Shown one piece after another: positions 31,260 to 43,381 of a DNA stretch of 64,000 nt. This DNA is from Cenococcum geophilum 1.58. Its lineage: Eukaryota; Ascomycota; Dothideomycetes; Gloniales; Gloniaceae. The first letter of the stretch is position 1; each line of letters starts with the position of its first letter. The DNA lies in assembly GCA_001692895.1 (NCBI GenBank), contig KV748202.1, forward strand, positions 1,612,001-1,676,000, read 5' to 3'. Both the position numbers and the translations under genes were made by a program. The notes under the pieces were generated by a model. The model was not told the DNA's origin and ran no database searches. It saw nothing but the letters and a program-made list of their open reading frames with translations.

Positions 31260-32560
31260 GCCTAGATAGGCGATACTAATAATACTAAAATGGCCGAAAC
31301 CTAAAACCCCTATAATGTTTTCATAGACCTCTTTATATAGATATACTCTAATATTATATAGACAATCTATCGCTCCCTACTATATCCTAAAACATTTAAG
31401 CCTAGTAAAGCTTATCTTACCCTTATTAACTATACTAACGAGTTTATTAATAATATTAAAGTAGGACTATAGTGTATATATAATATAAATACCGCCAATA
31501 AGAAAGCTAACGAAAACCTTAGTGCCCTTATTACTTCCTAGATAGGAGCTATTAACTCCTAGGCAAAGACTATCGCCGTTTTAAAATAATTAACCCCTAT
31601 AATAATAGTAGTAACCTAGTAAAAAAAACGGAGGTCTAAAGACCCGCTAATATTTAGCGGAAAAGGTACCCTACTAAAATAATAAGCTAACTTTAAGACC
31701 TAGCACATTAAGATTAAGGGAGTTTTTAACCGTAACTGGGACTACTTTAATATAGTTTAGTTCTAGATCCTTTATATCTTGGATATGCTAGAGGGTAAGG
31801 CCTATAAGTTTATTAAGTAGGGCCTAAAGCTTATATACGAAAACCTAAATAATATATCTACGTGGAAATAGCCTACTAAGGAAAATATACTTAAAGACCT
31901 TACTACCTACTATAAGGTCTTTAATATAACCTAGGTTATAAAGAATAAGCTTAACTATTTCCCCTAGGGCGAGCGTAATTACTAGACTTAGAAGGGAGAG
32001 CTTAATAAGCTAATAGTCCGCGTTAAGAAGACAGATAAATAAAAGGTAGACCTACTCTAGAAGTTTATTTCTTTAAAGATAGAAGAGCTGGTACTTAGAC
32101 TTGCCTATAAAATTAATAATAGCGACTATATAGGTTAGAGTAAGTAAATAGATATATTTGCTAAAAACCTTACGAACTATACACACTAAGCCAACTTTAA
32201 GAAGAACGCTAACTACCGCCTACCTACTTAAGCCCCTACCCCTATATTAACCCTAACCCTAATAGCAACTAAAGAACCTATATAGACCTTAATAAAATTT
32301 TAGATATAGAGCGTAAGCGCCGCATTAATAATAGATTATACCTTACCTATAGCCTGCCTAGCTACTAAAAGGATGCCTATAACCCTACTAAGATAATAAA
32401 CCTAGTTCTAATACTACCCCGTTAAATAACGCGAACTAATAACTGCGGATGCAGTAACTATAAAGTCTGTTATAAACGCGGTAACCGCGGAGCCTATTAT
32501 AGCCGCAGCAAATACCCCCCCCCTTTAACCCTACAGCTTAGTTACTTTAAATAATGTCCT
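31260..32560 (+). pseudogene. Element B gag with zinc knuckle (relic)
   Basis: Forward frame with ANFKTWHIKIKGVFNRNWDYF (about 31689-31749) and LEGKAYKFI (about 31788-31814), typical of a Gypsy gag core. A zinc knuckle at about 32467-32520 reads C-Y-K-R-G-N-R-G-A-Y-Y, with the second Cys as Arg and His as Tyr. TAG/TAA stops throughout. Confidence 0.7.
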
Positions 32561-33660
32561 ATATAGGAGCCTAACTCGTTAATAACGCCTAGTATTAGTA
32601 ACTCCGCGCTAGCAAATATAAACACGGCTATATTATTAGCGAGGTATTATCTTTTTATACCCTAACTAAGACTAAGACTAATACCGCTAGCTAGACGAAT
32701 ACTAGACCGCCGTACTAAAACAATCCCGTACCCTAGTTATTAAAAGGTAAACCCTTAAACTAAGTTATGTCTAAAGGTTTAAACCATATAAGGAGGAAGA
32801 TAAAAAGATTAGGTCCCTATTACTAGATTAATTAGTCCCTTCTATTAGTAAGCTGCTACTTAATTTTAAATTAGCAAATAGTAATAAGAAATTAATCCTT
32901 ATTTAAACCTAACTCTTCTTATTACGTAACCTATACCCCTAAGTTTATATTAATATAGTAAGCCTAGTAGACTTTAGTAGTACTATAATGGCATTTACTA
33001 ACGCAGAGTCTATTATAAGAAAGTATAATATTATAACTAAGAAGCTACTAGTACCTAAGCTACTGCGCCTCGTAGATAGTATTCTAACTTCGCTTATTAC
33101 AGACTACTTTACCGCCTAAATATTAATTAGCCTCTATACTAAAGCTATACTCTTTTTATTACTAAACTCTTGCCTACTGCCCTAATTATCCTAGGTATAC
33201 CTTAGCTTTAGAAGTATAAGCTTTACCCCAGCTTTAGGAAGCTTAAGATCCGCTTTAACTTAGACTACTACTTTAGGCACTACCTNCTATAGGGGATAAC
33301 CNACGNTAGTAGGGACGCCNTATNTANATACTTNGTACTACTAAGCCTAGTGCCTAGGACTATATATAAAGCCCTAATAGTAAAAGACGTTCCTAATAAA
33401 GGGGAGCCTATATAGCTATAAAGTAACGAGATAGTAGAAGACTAGACTACCCTAGTATTTAAGACTAAAATAATAGGCTAGCTAGCCCTATTAAGACTAA
33501 GGAAGAAGATCTGCTTTGCGCCGCTACTACTAAAAATCCAACCTTAATCTAAACACTATTTAAACCCTAGCCGCCTAGCCTAATACCTAAAACTAAGCTA
33601 TAGACTATATACGTATACTATAGCTCGCGTTATAGTAAGGACTGGCTATAGAACTACTAA

Positions 33661-33896
33661 TGTGGTGGGGTAAAATGGACCACTGCTTAGTGCCTTGGCA
33701 TTTTCCTATATATATTAAGCCTTCGGCTTCTCTCCTTCTCTCTATTACAACCTACCGGAATACATTCTTTCCTTTCTTCTTACTAACTGCTTTCCTACTA
33801 ATTAATTACAACTAACGACCGACCAACCGACCGACCGATAGATAGATAGATAGCATTGTGACTTCCTATCTAAGAGGGACCGCGTCCACCACCACA
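33661..33896 (+). repeat. Solo LTR of the J family
   Basis: Starts TGTGGTGGGG, ends CCACCACCACA, and is flanked by a 4-bp duplication CTAA (33657-33660, 33897-33900). Unlike the J element it is RIP-altered: its GACA microsatellite is GATA. A solo LTR is expected after recombination between two LTRs. Confidence 0.88.
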
Positions 33897-36383
33897 CTAA
33901 GACTTAGATAATAGAAACCGCGCTACTATAACGCCTAACCTTATACCTATCTCCCACGTGTACCATATAGGGCCACCGCCTTATTTCCGCCCCCTTAGGC
34001 CAACTAAGCTATACTAGCTTAGCCGTAGTACTGGAGAACTAGATACGCCCTAACCTAAACAATATTAGATATGCTTATGCCGTTAATTTTACCTAGTTTT
34101 ATAAATAAAAAGACGTAATAGTAATAAGGATCTATATAGTGGAGCTAGTAAAACTAGTTAAATAAGAAGAGCACTAATAGCTGCTTAAGGAGCTGCCTAT
34201 AGGCTTAATAGAAGTATTAAATCTATTAAAAAGGCCTTTCCGCTAGCTAGTAAAAGGCGACTATATAATAAAGGAAGCCTATAAAGTGCTACCCCCCTAT
34301 TTCTATAACTTTTTTCAAAATAAATATAAAAATTAAGCCTAAGCTTCTATACCGGAAGATAGTTAATACTAATATTAAAAAATTCCTAAAAGGCAAACTA
34401 GGATTAACTTGTAAAGATATTCTATAACGCCTATTAAAGGAGTTTTGTAAATATATTAAGTACTTCCTCCCTAAGAATATAGATAAGCTGCCCCTTTACT
34501 AACTATAAGACTATAAAACTAAGATTATCCCTAGAAACTAGGCCCTGTACTATAAAAATAAACTACTTTTACCTACTAAACTTAGGTATATAAAGAAATG
34601 GATTAATAAGATACTAAATAAGGGTTTTATCCGCAAATTAACCTTACTAACTACCATACTACTTCTCCTCGCTACTAAGCCTAGTGGTAGTGTATAAATC
34701 TACTATAACTACTAAGGCCTAAATATAGTTACTATTAAGAATTAGTACCTACTGCTATTAATCTATAAGATACTTAACGTACTTTATAGTGTCAAGTACT
34801 TTACTAAACTTAATATAATTACTGCGTTTAGCTAGATCTAGATTACGAAGGGCTATAAGTAGCTTATAGTATTTATTACCCGGTCTAGACTCTATAAGAT
34901 ACTAGTTATACTATTTAGCCTTTATAACACACCCGCTATATTTTAAAACTATATTAATTATATTTTATATAACGCCTTTAATAACTACTGCACTACCTAC
35001 CTTAATAACGTCCTTATCTTTTCTAAAACACGCACTAAGTATACTAAGTATATAAATAAAGTTATCTAAAGACTTAGTAATGCTAGACTTTAAATTAATA
35101 TTAATAAGTTAAAGTTTTACTCTACTAAAACGAAATACCTTAGCTTAATTATCTTAACTAATAGTATAACTATAGACCTTAAAAAGGTATAGGCCTTATA
35201 GGAATAAAAGGACCCAACATTAATTAAAGAACTATAATAATTTTTTGGCTTTATAAACTTCTATTAATAGTTTATTTCAGGCTACTCTACTATTGCTATA
35301 CCTATAATAAAACTCCTAAAGAAGGATATTAGATGGCTATAGGGATTAGAATAAGCTAAATCATTTAAGGCCCTTAAGAAAGCCTTTACCTTAGCACTAG
35401 TACTAGTATACTATAACTATATAAAAAAAACAGCGGTAGAAATATATATATTAAATTAGGCTTTTAGCGGAGTCCTTTCCTAGTATAATAATAACGGTAA
35501 ATTAAGACTAGTCGCATTCTTCTTTATAAAGCACTCTATGCTAAAGTACAACTACAAAATCTATAATAAAGAACTCTTAGCTATTATTAAGGCTTTAGAG
35601 GAACAGTGTCCCTAAGCTATAAGGGACTAAGGAGCCGTTTAAAATTATTACCAACTATAAAAACCTATAGACGTTTATAACTACTAAGCAGCTAAATTAG
35701 CACTAAGTTTAGTAGGCAGAGTTCCTTTTATAGTTTAACTTTATAATTATATATAGACCTAGTAGTAAAGCCACGCTCCTTAACGCTCTAAGCTAGCTAC
35801 TAGGAATAAGGCCTAAGGACGCTAATAATAAACACCTCCGCTACTAAGCCTAAGTCGCTATACCGCCCTAAAAAGTTAATTCTATAATCTTAAAAGAATT
35901 ACTATATAAGTCCCGTAACTTTAATAACGTAAAGTTTATAGCCGCTCTAGACCCTAAAATAGCTAAAAAGTTACTAGATAAGTTAATCTAGTTAGGATAC
36001 TAAAAGATTAAACTTATAAGAGATATAGTGGCGGCCCTATATAATTAGAAAGCTCATTAGTAGCTAAAGGAGATTAGGAAATTACTTTGTTATAATAAGT
36101 TAGAATATAGTATTATTAATAAATAGATCTACTTTTACTAATATCTCTTCATCCCTAACGCCTTAAACCTCCGCTTAGAAGTTATCTATTACTCTTATAG
36201 TAGCGGCCCCGCTAGTTACCCTAGCTAGGTTAAAACCCTTAACCTCTTAAACTAAATATACTGGTAGCTAGGAATCTCCTAATTTATAGCTACCTTTATT
36301 AAAGACTATACCCTATACTTTTAAACTAAGACCCCCTAATTTACCCTATCTAGTTTTTTAAAGCTACTAGAATTACCTACTTA

Positions 36384-36798
36384 ACGTAATCTACTAGCAA
36401 GCTAGCCACACAAGCATCCTGGCCACCTTAAAATTCACCAAATTCATACTTTAATATCTTAACAACCACTTTATAATAAATTCTAATAATTTATATTTGG
36501 ATTTTTATATACGCTTTATAGCTTTTATTAAAGTTATAGAGTAATTAGTTCAGTAGTTTTTAAGATATAGCGATTTAGCTTTATTTTGGCCCCCAAATTA
36601 TAATATCTTAAAAACTACTAAACTAATTACGATGCAAATTTAATAGAAGCTGTAGAGTGTATATGAAAGTCCAAATCTAAATTATTGAAATTTATTATGA
36701 AGTGGTTGTTGAGATATTAAAGTATGAATTTCCTAATTTTTGGTGAGTTTTTGGGGTGGCCAGAATGCTTATATGGCCAGCTTGCTAGTGGATTACGT
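36384..36798. mobile_element. 415-bp foldback MITE with TA target duplication
   Basis: Nearly the whole element is an inverted repeat: two arms of about 190 bp, starting ACGTAATCYACTAGCAAGCT, around a centre of about 30 bp (about 36570-36600). Flanking TA at 36382-36383 and 36799-36800 fits Tc1/mariner-like transposition. It sits inside the integrase region of element B. No coding capacity. It still holds CpA/TpG, mostly in the right arm. Confidence 0.85.
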
Positions 36799-38020
36799 TA
36801 CCTATAAACTAATATTTTAATTAACTATATTATAACGCTGCTAGTATACTAATACCGCGGTAAGGTATATAAATATATCCTTATTATTATAGACTACCTA
36901 ATTAAAATATAATACTTTATTTTAGTAATAGAACTCTTAATAAAGGAGCTAGTTAATAGCTTTATTAACAATATATATAAGCTTTACAGTATATTAAGTA
37001 TAATTATCTCTAATTACGGCATATAATTTATTAGTAACTTCTAGCAATAACTAAGTAAACGCCTTAAGATAACCTTAAAACTAAGCTTAGCTTAGTACCT
37101 AGAAACGGATAGCTAAACTAAAAGTATTAACACTGCCGTAAATAAGTATCTTTATGCTTTTGTTAGCTTTATATAGGATAACTAGGTTAACTACCTACTG
37201 CTTATTAAGTTTACTATATATAACCAAATTAATAAGAGCATAGGTATCTCCCCATTTTTTATAAACTATAGCTTTAACCATTGCCTTAGAATTAAGCCTA
37301 CTAGCCCCTACTTACTAACACTATTAGTATAAGTAAAGAAGGAGTTCTTTTGTATAGACTCTATAGCTAATTGCTTTAAGCGAATATTAATATAGCTTAA
37401 GGCCCTAGCCTGGATTTTATAAAAACGCTATAAAGATAATACTAATACTTATAGGGATAAGAGCGCGTTATTCTATAAAGGTAATATAATTATAGTTAGC
37501 TTAGAAAATATAAAGATAAATAAACCTAAGAAGAGATGGGATAATAAATGGGACGGCCTGTACCCTTACTTATAGTATACTAAAGGGTAGTTATAATAGA
37601 CCTCCTAGACTATATCTAAGTAAATAAATCCTTTTAAATATCTAAGGTCCGCCTCTAAGCTACTAAAAAAATCCCTAATTAAGCAAATATTAATACTATA
37701 GAGCGCCGTAATATATAAGAACGAGTAGTAAAGAGAGATAATAATAGTAATATAGAAGATAAATAGGAGTTTAAGAAAATCCTTAATATATATAACGAAG
37801 ACCCCTAAGGCCTAACTTATAAGATTAAATGGAAATATTATAAGAATATAACCTAGCAGCTAAAAGAAGACCTAAAGGGTTACAAATAAGCTGTATAGCG
37901 CTTTTATAAGTAATACCTTAAGAAACTAGGACCCCTAGACTAAGTATAAGATAAGGAAAAGCCACGCTAAGGTTATAGCCGACTACCGCGTTAAAATTTG
38001 TAGTGGTTAAGATGTTATAA

Positions 38021-38043
38021 AACTTTAACTAGCGGTTAAAGTT
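38021..38043. repeat. Hairpin module X (copy in element B)
   Basis: AACTTTAAC-TAGCG-GTTAAAGTT, between the chromodomain and the 3' LTR of B. Confidence 0.8.
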
Positions 38044-38141
38044 ATTTAATTAGCTAGATTCTTGCTAAGAAACGCTATACGGATTAATTTAGGTAGTGGT
38101 ATAGAGTTTTACTAACCTTATTTACTAAACTAATTAATTAG

Positions 38142-38168
38142 GATTTTTTATGCCCGGTATAGAAAATC
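38142..38168. repeat. Hairpin module Y (inverted copy in element B)
   Basis: 27-nt hairpin in the opposite orientation to 9917-9943 and 54686-54712, within about 110 bp of shared sequence. Confidence 0.7.
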
Positions 38169-38299
38169 GCTATTAGCTTAGTTAAGGGCGGTAAGTAGAA
38201 CTAATATCTTTATAGTAAAAAATAGGCAACCCTATATACTGCCTATTTTAGAGTTATTTATTTAGTTTAGGGATTAAACTATTTAGGGGAGAAGAGTAC

Positions 38300-38486
38300 T
38301 ATTATAGCACTAACCTAATATATACTGTTTTATACTATCTTATACTATTTCCTACTATTAGCTAGCTTACTACTAGTGCCTTAGCGGCTGGTACTACTAT
38401 TTATATATAATACCCCCTTTCCACCTTCTTCTCCTCTCTATACTATAACGTAGTTATTTAGTCTACTTTATTACAGCACTGTGATA
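38300..38486 (+). repeat. 3' LTR of element B
   Basis: 187 bp, followed by the ATAGT target duplication. More RIP changes than the 5' LTR. Confidence 0.9.
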
Positions 38487-38491
38487 ATAGT

Positions 38492-40285
38492 TTATAGAAA
38501 TCTATAGAGATATACTAGTAGGGACATTCTAGTATTAAGAGAGGTTTTAATAGTCCTAGGGTTTTATCTTGTAGAATTATAAACCTATAGTAGTTATTAT
38601 AGTTTTATATATAACGGTTAATATCTATAACTATTCCAGGCTAGTAGTATTGTTTACTAATAGTCTTATAGGTTTTATTCTTTTTAGGGTAGGCTGTAAA
38701 GACCTAGGTATATACTTTAGCAATAAGCTAAGTTTATAAGTTCTGTTCCTCTACTACTACTAGCTATTTATAGTACTTAAGTAGTCCATTTTTAAGGGAC
38801 TATAAGCTAGTAATATCCGTTACCTTTTTACGGTACTTTTATAGAGAAGGGGCCGTATAGTTTACCTACAGTAGTTTACTAATAAAGTTAAGTTCTATAG
38901 AGTTAATAGGATATATCTTAGCGTTTATAGAGTTTGTACTTAGTTCTATCTATATTTAGGGGTTAAGGTATTTTAGTTATAGAAGCATCTAGGTTTGTAA
39001 TAAGATCTTTATAGCTACCTAGTTATCTAGGTCCTATTTACGACTTATAAGTACATCCGCACGGTTTATAGCGCCTAGCCTATATATAATTAAGAAGTTA
39101 AACTAAAATAGGATATCTACTTATTGCGCCTACTAGGCTATAAGGGCTATTATTATTATAAAATATTCTAAGGCCTAATAATCTAAAACTACCTAGATAG
39201 GTTTAGGGGTCCCTTCTAGCTATACCTACTAGTACTAAAAGCTAGAGATAATAGCTAATATCTGCTTATTATAAATTAGATAGTTTAGCTTAGTATCTAC
39301 TATAGTCTTTAAGTTGTAAGTAATAGGGTACTATTTTCTATTCGTTTACTTCTAGGAATAAATACTAGTAATAATACTATCTAAAGTATCGGCTTCTAGT
39401 ATTAAGGGCTATTTTAGGTTAAAGTAGGTAAGTAAGGGAGTGGAGGCTAGTTGTTTCTTATGCTTATTAAAGGCCTACTTATATATGGTATTAAAGTAAA
39501 AAGGCCGGTTTTTTTAGGTAAGGCGGCTAAGGGGCTAGGTAATCCTACTATAGTTTTTAATAAAGCGTTTATAGAAGTTATAGAAACCTAAGAATAACTA
39601 TACCCCCTTTATAATTCTTAGGGGTATCTACTAGTTAATTACGGCCGTCTTTTTTAGGTCTGCCTTAATTCCATCTATACTAATAATAAACCCTAAACAC
39701 TTTATATACTTAAAACTAATTTCTAATTTCTTAATATTGGCATAAAGGCTAGCCTTATAGAGCCGTTATAGGACCTTATAGACGTGCTCCTTATATTCTA
39801 ACTTATTCTTAAAGTATATTATAATATTTTATAAATAGGTTGTAAAGAAGTCGTTAGGTTAGTTAAAGAGTATATTACTAGTCCGTTAGTTAGTTTAAAA
39901 GGAAGTACTTTATATCTATATAATCTATAATATGTTTAAAATATAGTAAGATTTATAGATTTATAGTCTATTTTAATTTGGTATAAGGCCTAATAGATAT
40001 TAAGCTTTATAAAAACCTTAGCTCAACTTATTTAAGCCAATATTTTATTAAGTAGAGGTAGCGGATAGCGGTCCTTATACATTGTATTATTTAGCTTATA
40101 GTAGTTAATATAGAAACAAAGTCCTCTATTTAGTTTCTTAATAAATATAATTAGTATAGTAAAAGGGGCTTAACTAGGCTTAAAAAATCCCTTATATAGG
40201 TTATTAATAAGGTACTACTTAGTAGCTTATAATTTGGTAATAGATTGCTAATAAAGGGGGGCATAGCTAAGGGGGGTTTCCTTAC
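38492..40285 (-). pseudogene. Element D2 integrase, RNase H and RT (relic, part 2)
   Basis: Continues D2 upstream of element B on the reverse strand: integrase (about 38492-39000), RNase H and connection (about 39000-39700), and RT. RT blocks include KDRYPLPLLNKILA (about 40040-40085), LNRGLCFYINY (about 40100-40135) and, at the far end, YAPLY (about 40250-40265). The expected protease and gag are missing because an LTR (40286) cuts in. Confidence 0.72.
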
Positions 40286-40683
40286 CTTATTACGGACCTT
40301 ATATTAGCAGTAGTATGACTACTAAGAAGAGATATAAATGGGTTAGTTAAGATAGTACGAAAGGCGCTAGAACTGATTAAGCTATAGGATAAGGGATAGC
40401 TAAGTTACGTAGCCAGTTACGTTATAAGTTTAGCATATAGGAATATAGAAACATAGGAACGTAGGATATACTAACATACTAACGTACTAACGTACTTAGT
40501 ATATTTCTTAAGCGCAGTATTATATATTTAAAGGACTACAGTCCCTACCTAAATAGTTCTCTTTTTTATAGTAAATCTTAAAATATAATTAGAGTTAATC
40601 TATTAGATAACTACTCCTCTAGTTATATTTACGTTATTAACTATTTTATACCTATATACCCAGCCTATTAATAGGTCTACTAT
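40286..40683 (+). repeat. LTR-like segment I
   Basis: Starts TATTACGGACC at the break in the D2 RT, contains a TATATATTTAAAGG box (about 40522-40535), and is cut at 40684 by element A2. A short ACTAACGT-type tandem repeat lies at about 40470-40495. No partner LTR is in the window; it may be a solo LTR or the 5' LTR of an element continuing beyond A2. Confidence 0.45.
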
Positions 40684-41036
40684 TATAACGGGACTAGCCC
40701 AGTTATAGTAGGAACGTCTTAGTGAAACACTCGACAGACGAATTCCGACACTTTGTCCAAATTCTACCGAATTCTGCCAGCTTAATTAACTTCTGCTAAG
40801 TTCTACCGGATCTATTAAATTCTACTAAAGTTTATTAAAGACCGCGTGCGTATATACGCACGTATTAACTACTAAGCCCCTAACTATTTAATTATATAAT
40901 TCTCTTATTATTCCTTTCTCTTCTTTATATAACGTCTTGTTCTTAGCGAGAGCTATATACCCTTAAATTTAGATAGAATTTATATTATTCCTTTAAATCT
41001 TCCCTAAAGCCTCTTCGCGCCCTAATATTACGTTAC
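40684..41036 (+). repeat. 5' LTR of element A2
   Basis: Starts TATAACGGGACTAG (RIP form of TGTAACGG). Contains GAATTCTGCCAGC-type repeats and the GCGTGCGTATATACG block seen in the other copies. Confidence 0.85.
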
Positions 41037-41059
41037 GTTAAAATAACTATTATTAAAAT

Positions 41060-42160
41060 AGTAAACAAACTTAAACCTACCGTGTTAACTATAAGCACTA
41101 TAGCCCTAGTTAGGGAATAGTTAACTATAATATAATAGTCCTTTACGGATGCTTTAGCCTAATAGTAAGCGATATTAAAAGCTTAGTACTAGCAATTAAT
41201 GGAAGCAATCTATAAAGAACTCCGTAACCTTAAAGTACTTATATTAGAGACCCTAATAGTAACACCTATAAATAAAATTAAAATAATTATATATAAACCT
41301 GGCCTATTAAATATAAACCCTAAACTAGTAATAGTAGCTTAACCTATACCTATAATAAACCTAATACCTACTATAAAATTTAAAAAGCTTCCTAACCCTC
41401 TAATATTTAATAGAAATTAAAATAACCTATATCCCTTTATAATTAAGCTCCATCTTAAACTTTTAACAAACTATAACTAATACCCTATTAAAGCTAGCAA
41501 GATTAGCTATAGAATGTCTTATTTAAGTAAAGACGCTATATAAACTATAGACTTATTCTTCTATAATAGCACCTTTATTAATTTTAAAATCTTTATCTCT
41601 TTATTAGAATAAATATATAATAACGTTAGCTATAAATATATAGCTATTACTAAACTTAAAAACCTATAATAGCGGAACCAAGACTTTACTAGCTTCTTTT
41701 TAGAATTTTTAGGCCTTATTAGTAAACTAGATTAAAATAAAGCCGCTAGAGTTACTGCTCTCTATTAAGCTATTTTAGATAAAATTAGAGTATAGTTAGT
41801 AGGTAGAGAACTACTAAAGGACTTACCTAAATTTACTATAATATATTAATAAATTAATAAGGACCTTTAATATAATAAACAGACTTATTTTCTAAAGCTA
41901 ACTATACTTTACGTTTAAAACTCTATAAAATTGGTATATACCCTAAAGCGCGATCTATCTCTAAAACTAAAAAGCCTTATATACAACCCTATAGACCTTA
42001 ACACTACTTAATCCTATATACCCTTAGGAACTAATAAATAAAGAATATAAGCGGTAAATAGAGAATGCTTTAGATATAGTAAAAGGGGATATATTTAAAG
42101 AAATTACTAAACTTACCCTTTAAAAAGGTCTAATATAGTTCCTCTTAGTCCTTAAATTAT
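41060..42160 (+). pseudogene. Element A2 gag with zinc knuckle (relic)
   Basis: Forward frame with a gag core around 41380-41830. A zinc knuckle at about 42068-42110 reads C-F-R-Y-S-K-R-G-Y-I and ends in Tyr, where Cys/His are expected: the codon changes TGT to TAT and CAC to TAC are RIP products. Stops throughout. Confidence 0.72.
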
Positions 42161-43381
42161 ATTTATTTTATAAATTATATTTAGTTACTATAAAGTATTT
42201 TACCTTTAGTTAATTTAGAAAATAAATTATCTTAGGGCTAAGTTACGCCTTAGGATAAGAAGTAGAAGAGTATAAGTATTTAGGCTCTTTTAGCGCTAAT
42301 ATATAATACAACTCCCTTAATATACTTAGTAAAATTTAAATACTTAAAAAATAGAAGGAAGTATAAATCCTTATAGACAGCGGAGCTACTAGTATAAGCT
42401 TTATTAATATAAACTAGGCGAAAACTTAACGCTTAAATTTAAAGAAACTTAATAAGCCTTAAGGCCTATAAAGCTTTAATAGTAAGCCTTTAATATATAG
42501 TAAACTAACATATTATACTTTTATAAAGATATAAATAGGCGAATACCTTAAATATATTTCCCTATTTATAATACCCTTAAAGCATTATAAGGTAATACTT
42601 AGATATAGATAGCTAAAATAATATAACCCTTTAACTAGCTAGGTTAAAGCAACACTAAAATTCTATATAACCTATTACTAAAGTTATTACTTAAAATACT
42701 ACTTGCCCTATAAATATGTATATAACTATTTAAATTCAATATAATATAAATTACCCTTATTATAAACCCCAAACTAATATAATAAAGTTATAACTACTAA
42801 TTGCGGTAAAAAAAAATACGAAGATAATATATTAAAACCCCTTAAAATTTGTATAATATAAGCCGTACCCTTTTATTTATTAATAAAAAAAATATAACTA
42901 TAAGATCTTTGCTATAACACTAAGAGATATTAAAAAGGTATTAAAACTAAAGTAATATATTAACCCCCAACCTCTTATACCTAAAGAATATTATAATTTA
43001 ATTAATATATTTAAGAAACAATTTATAGACTAACTACCTCTATATTAAAATAAGTATAATTTTAAAATAGAACTTAAACCTAGTATAACGCTAAAGTTTG
43101 GCCCGTTATATAGTATATTATAAAAAGAGCTGCTTATAATATAATAATACCTTAAAGAGCACCTAAAGAAAGGATTTATTTACCCTAGTTAATTACTATT
43201 TACCTTACCTATACTATTTATTAAAAAACCTAAAGGAGGCCTAAGGTTCTATATTACTTATTAAGCCCTAAATACAATTATAATTTAAAACTAATATCCA
43301 ACCCCTTTACTTTAAGAAATACTTAATTACTTAGCGAAAGTATAAAGCTTAATATAGTTACTGCCTTTAATTAAATCCGTA
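42161..43381 (+). pseudogene. Element A2 protease and RT N-terminal part (relic)
   Basis: The protease motif ILIDSGATS at about 42367-42395 is intact. The RT entry begins near 43030 and is cut at 43381 by the LINE, within the target duplication 43367-43381. Confidence 0.72.

Larger units (their letters stand above)
32561..37950 (+). pseudogene. Element B pol: PR-RT-RNaseH-IN-chromodomain (relic)
   Basis: Interrupted by 33661-33896 and 36384-36798. RT spans about 34500-35250, where the catalytic box reads Tyr-Leu-Asn-Asn-Val-Leu (about 34996-35013) instead of YLDD. RNase H and the connection lie at about 35280-35850, integrase at about 35900-37600, and a chromodomain at about 37760-37880 (TYKIKWKYYKN). 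No frame is open for more than a short stretch. A cluster of N bases lies at 33286-33334. Confidence 0.8.
30914..38486 (+). mobile_element. Element B: complete Ty3/Gypsy chromovirus, RIP-inactivated
   Basis: 7.57-kb forward element with 187-bp LTRs (30914-31100, 38300-38486) and 5-bp target duplication ATAGT (30909-30913, 38487-38491). The purine tract AGGGGAGAAGAGTAC precedes the 3' LTR. Order inside: gag with zinc knuckle, protease, RT, RNase H, integrase, chromodomain, then hairpin modules. A solo J LTR (33661-33896) and a foldback MITE (36384-36798) are inserted. The 5' LTR keeps CpA/TpG better than the 3' LTR. Confidence 0.88.
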
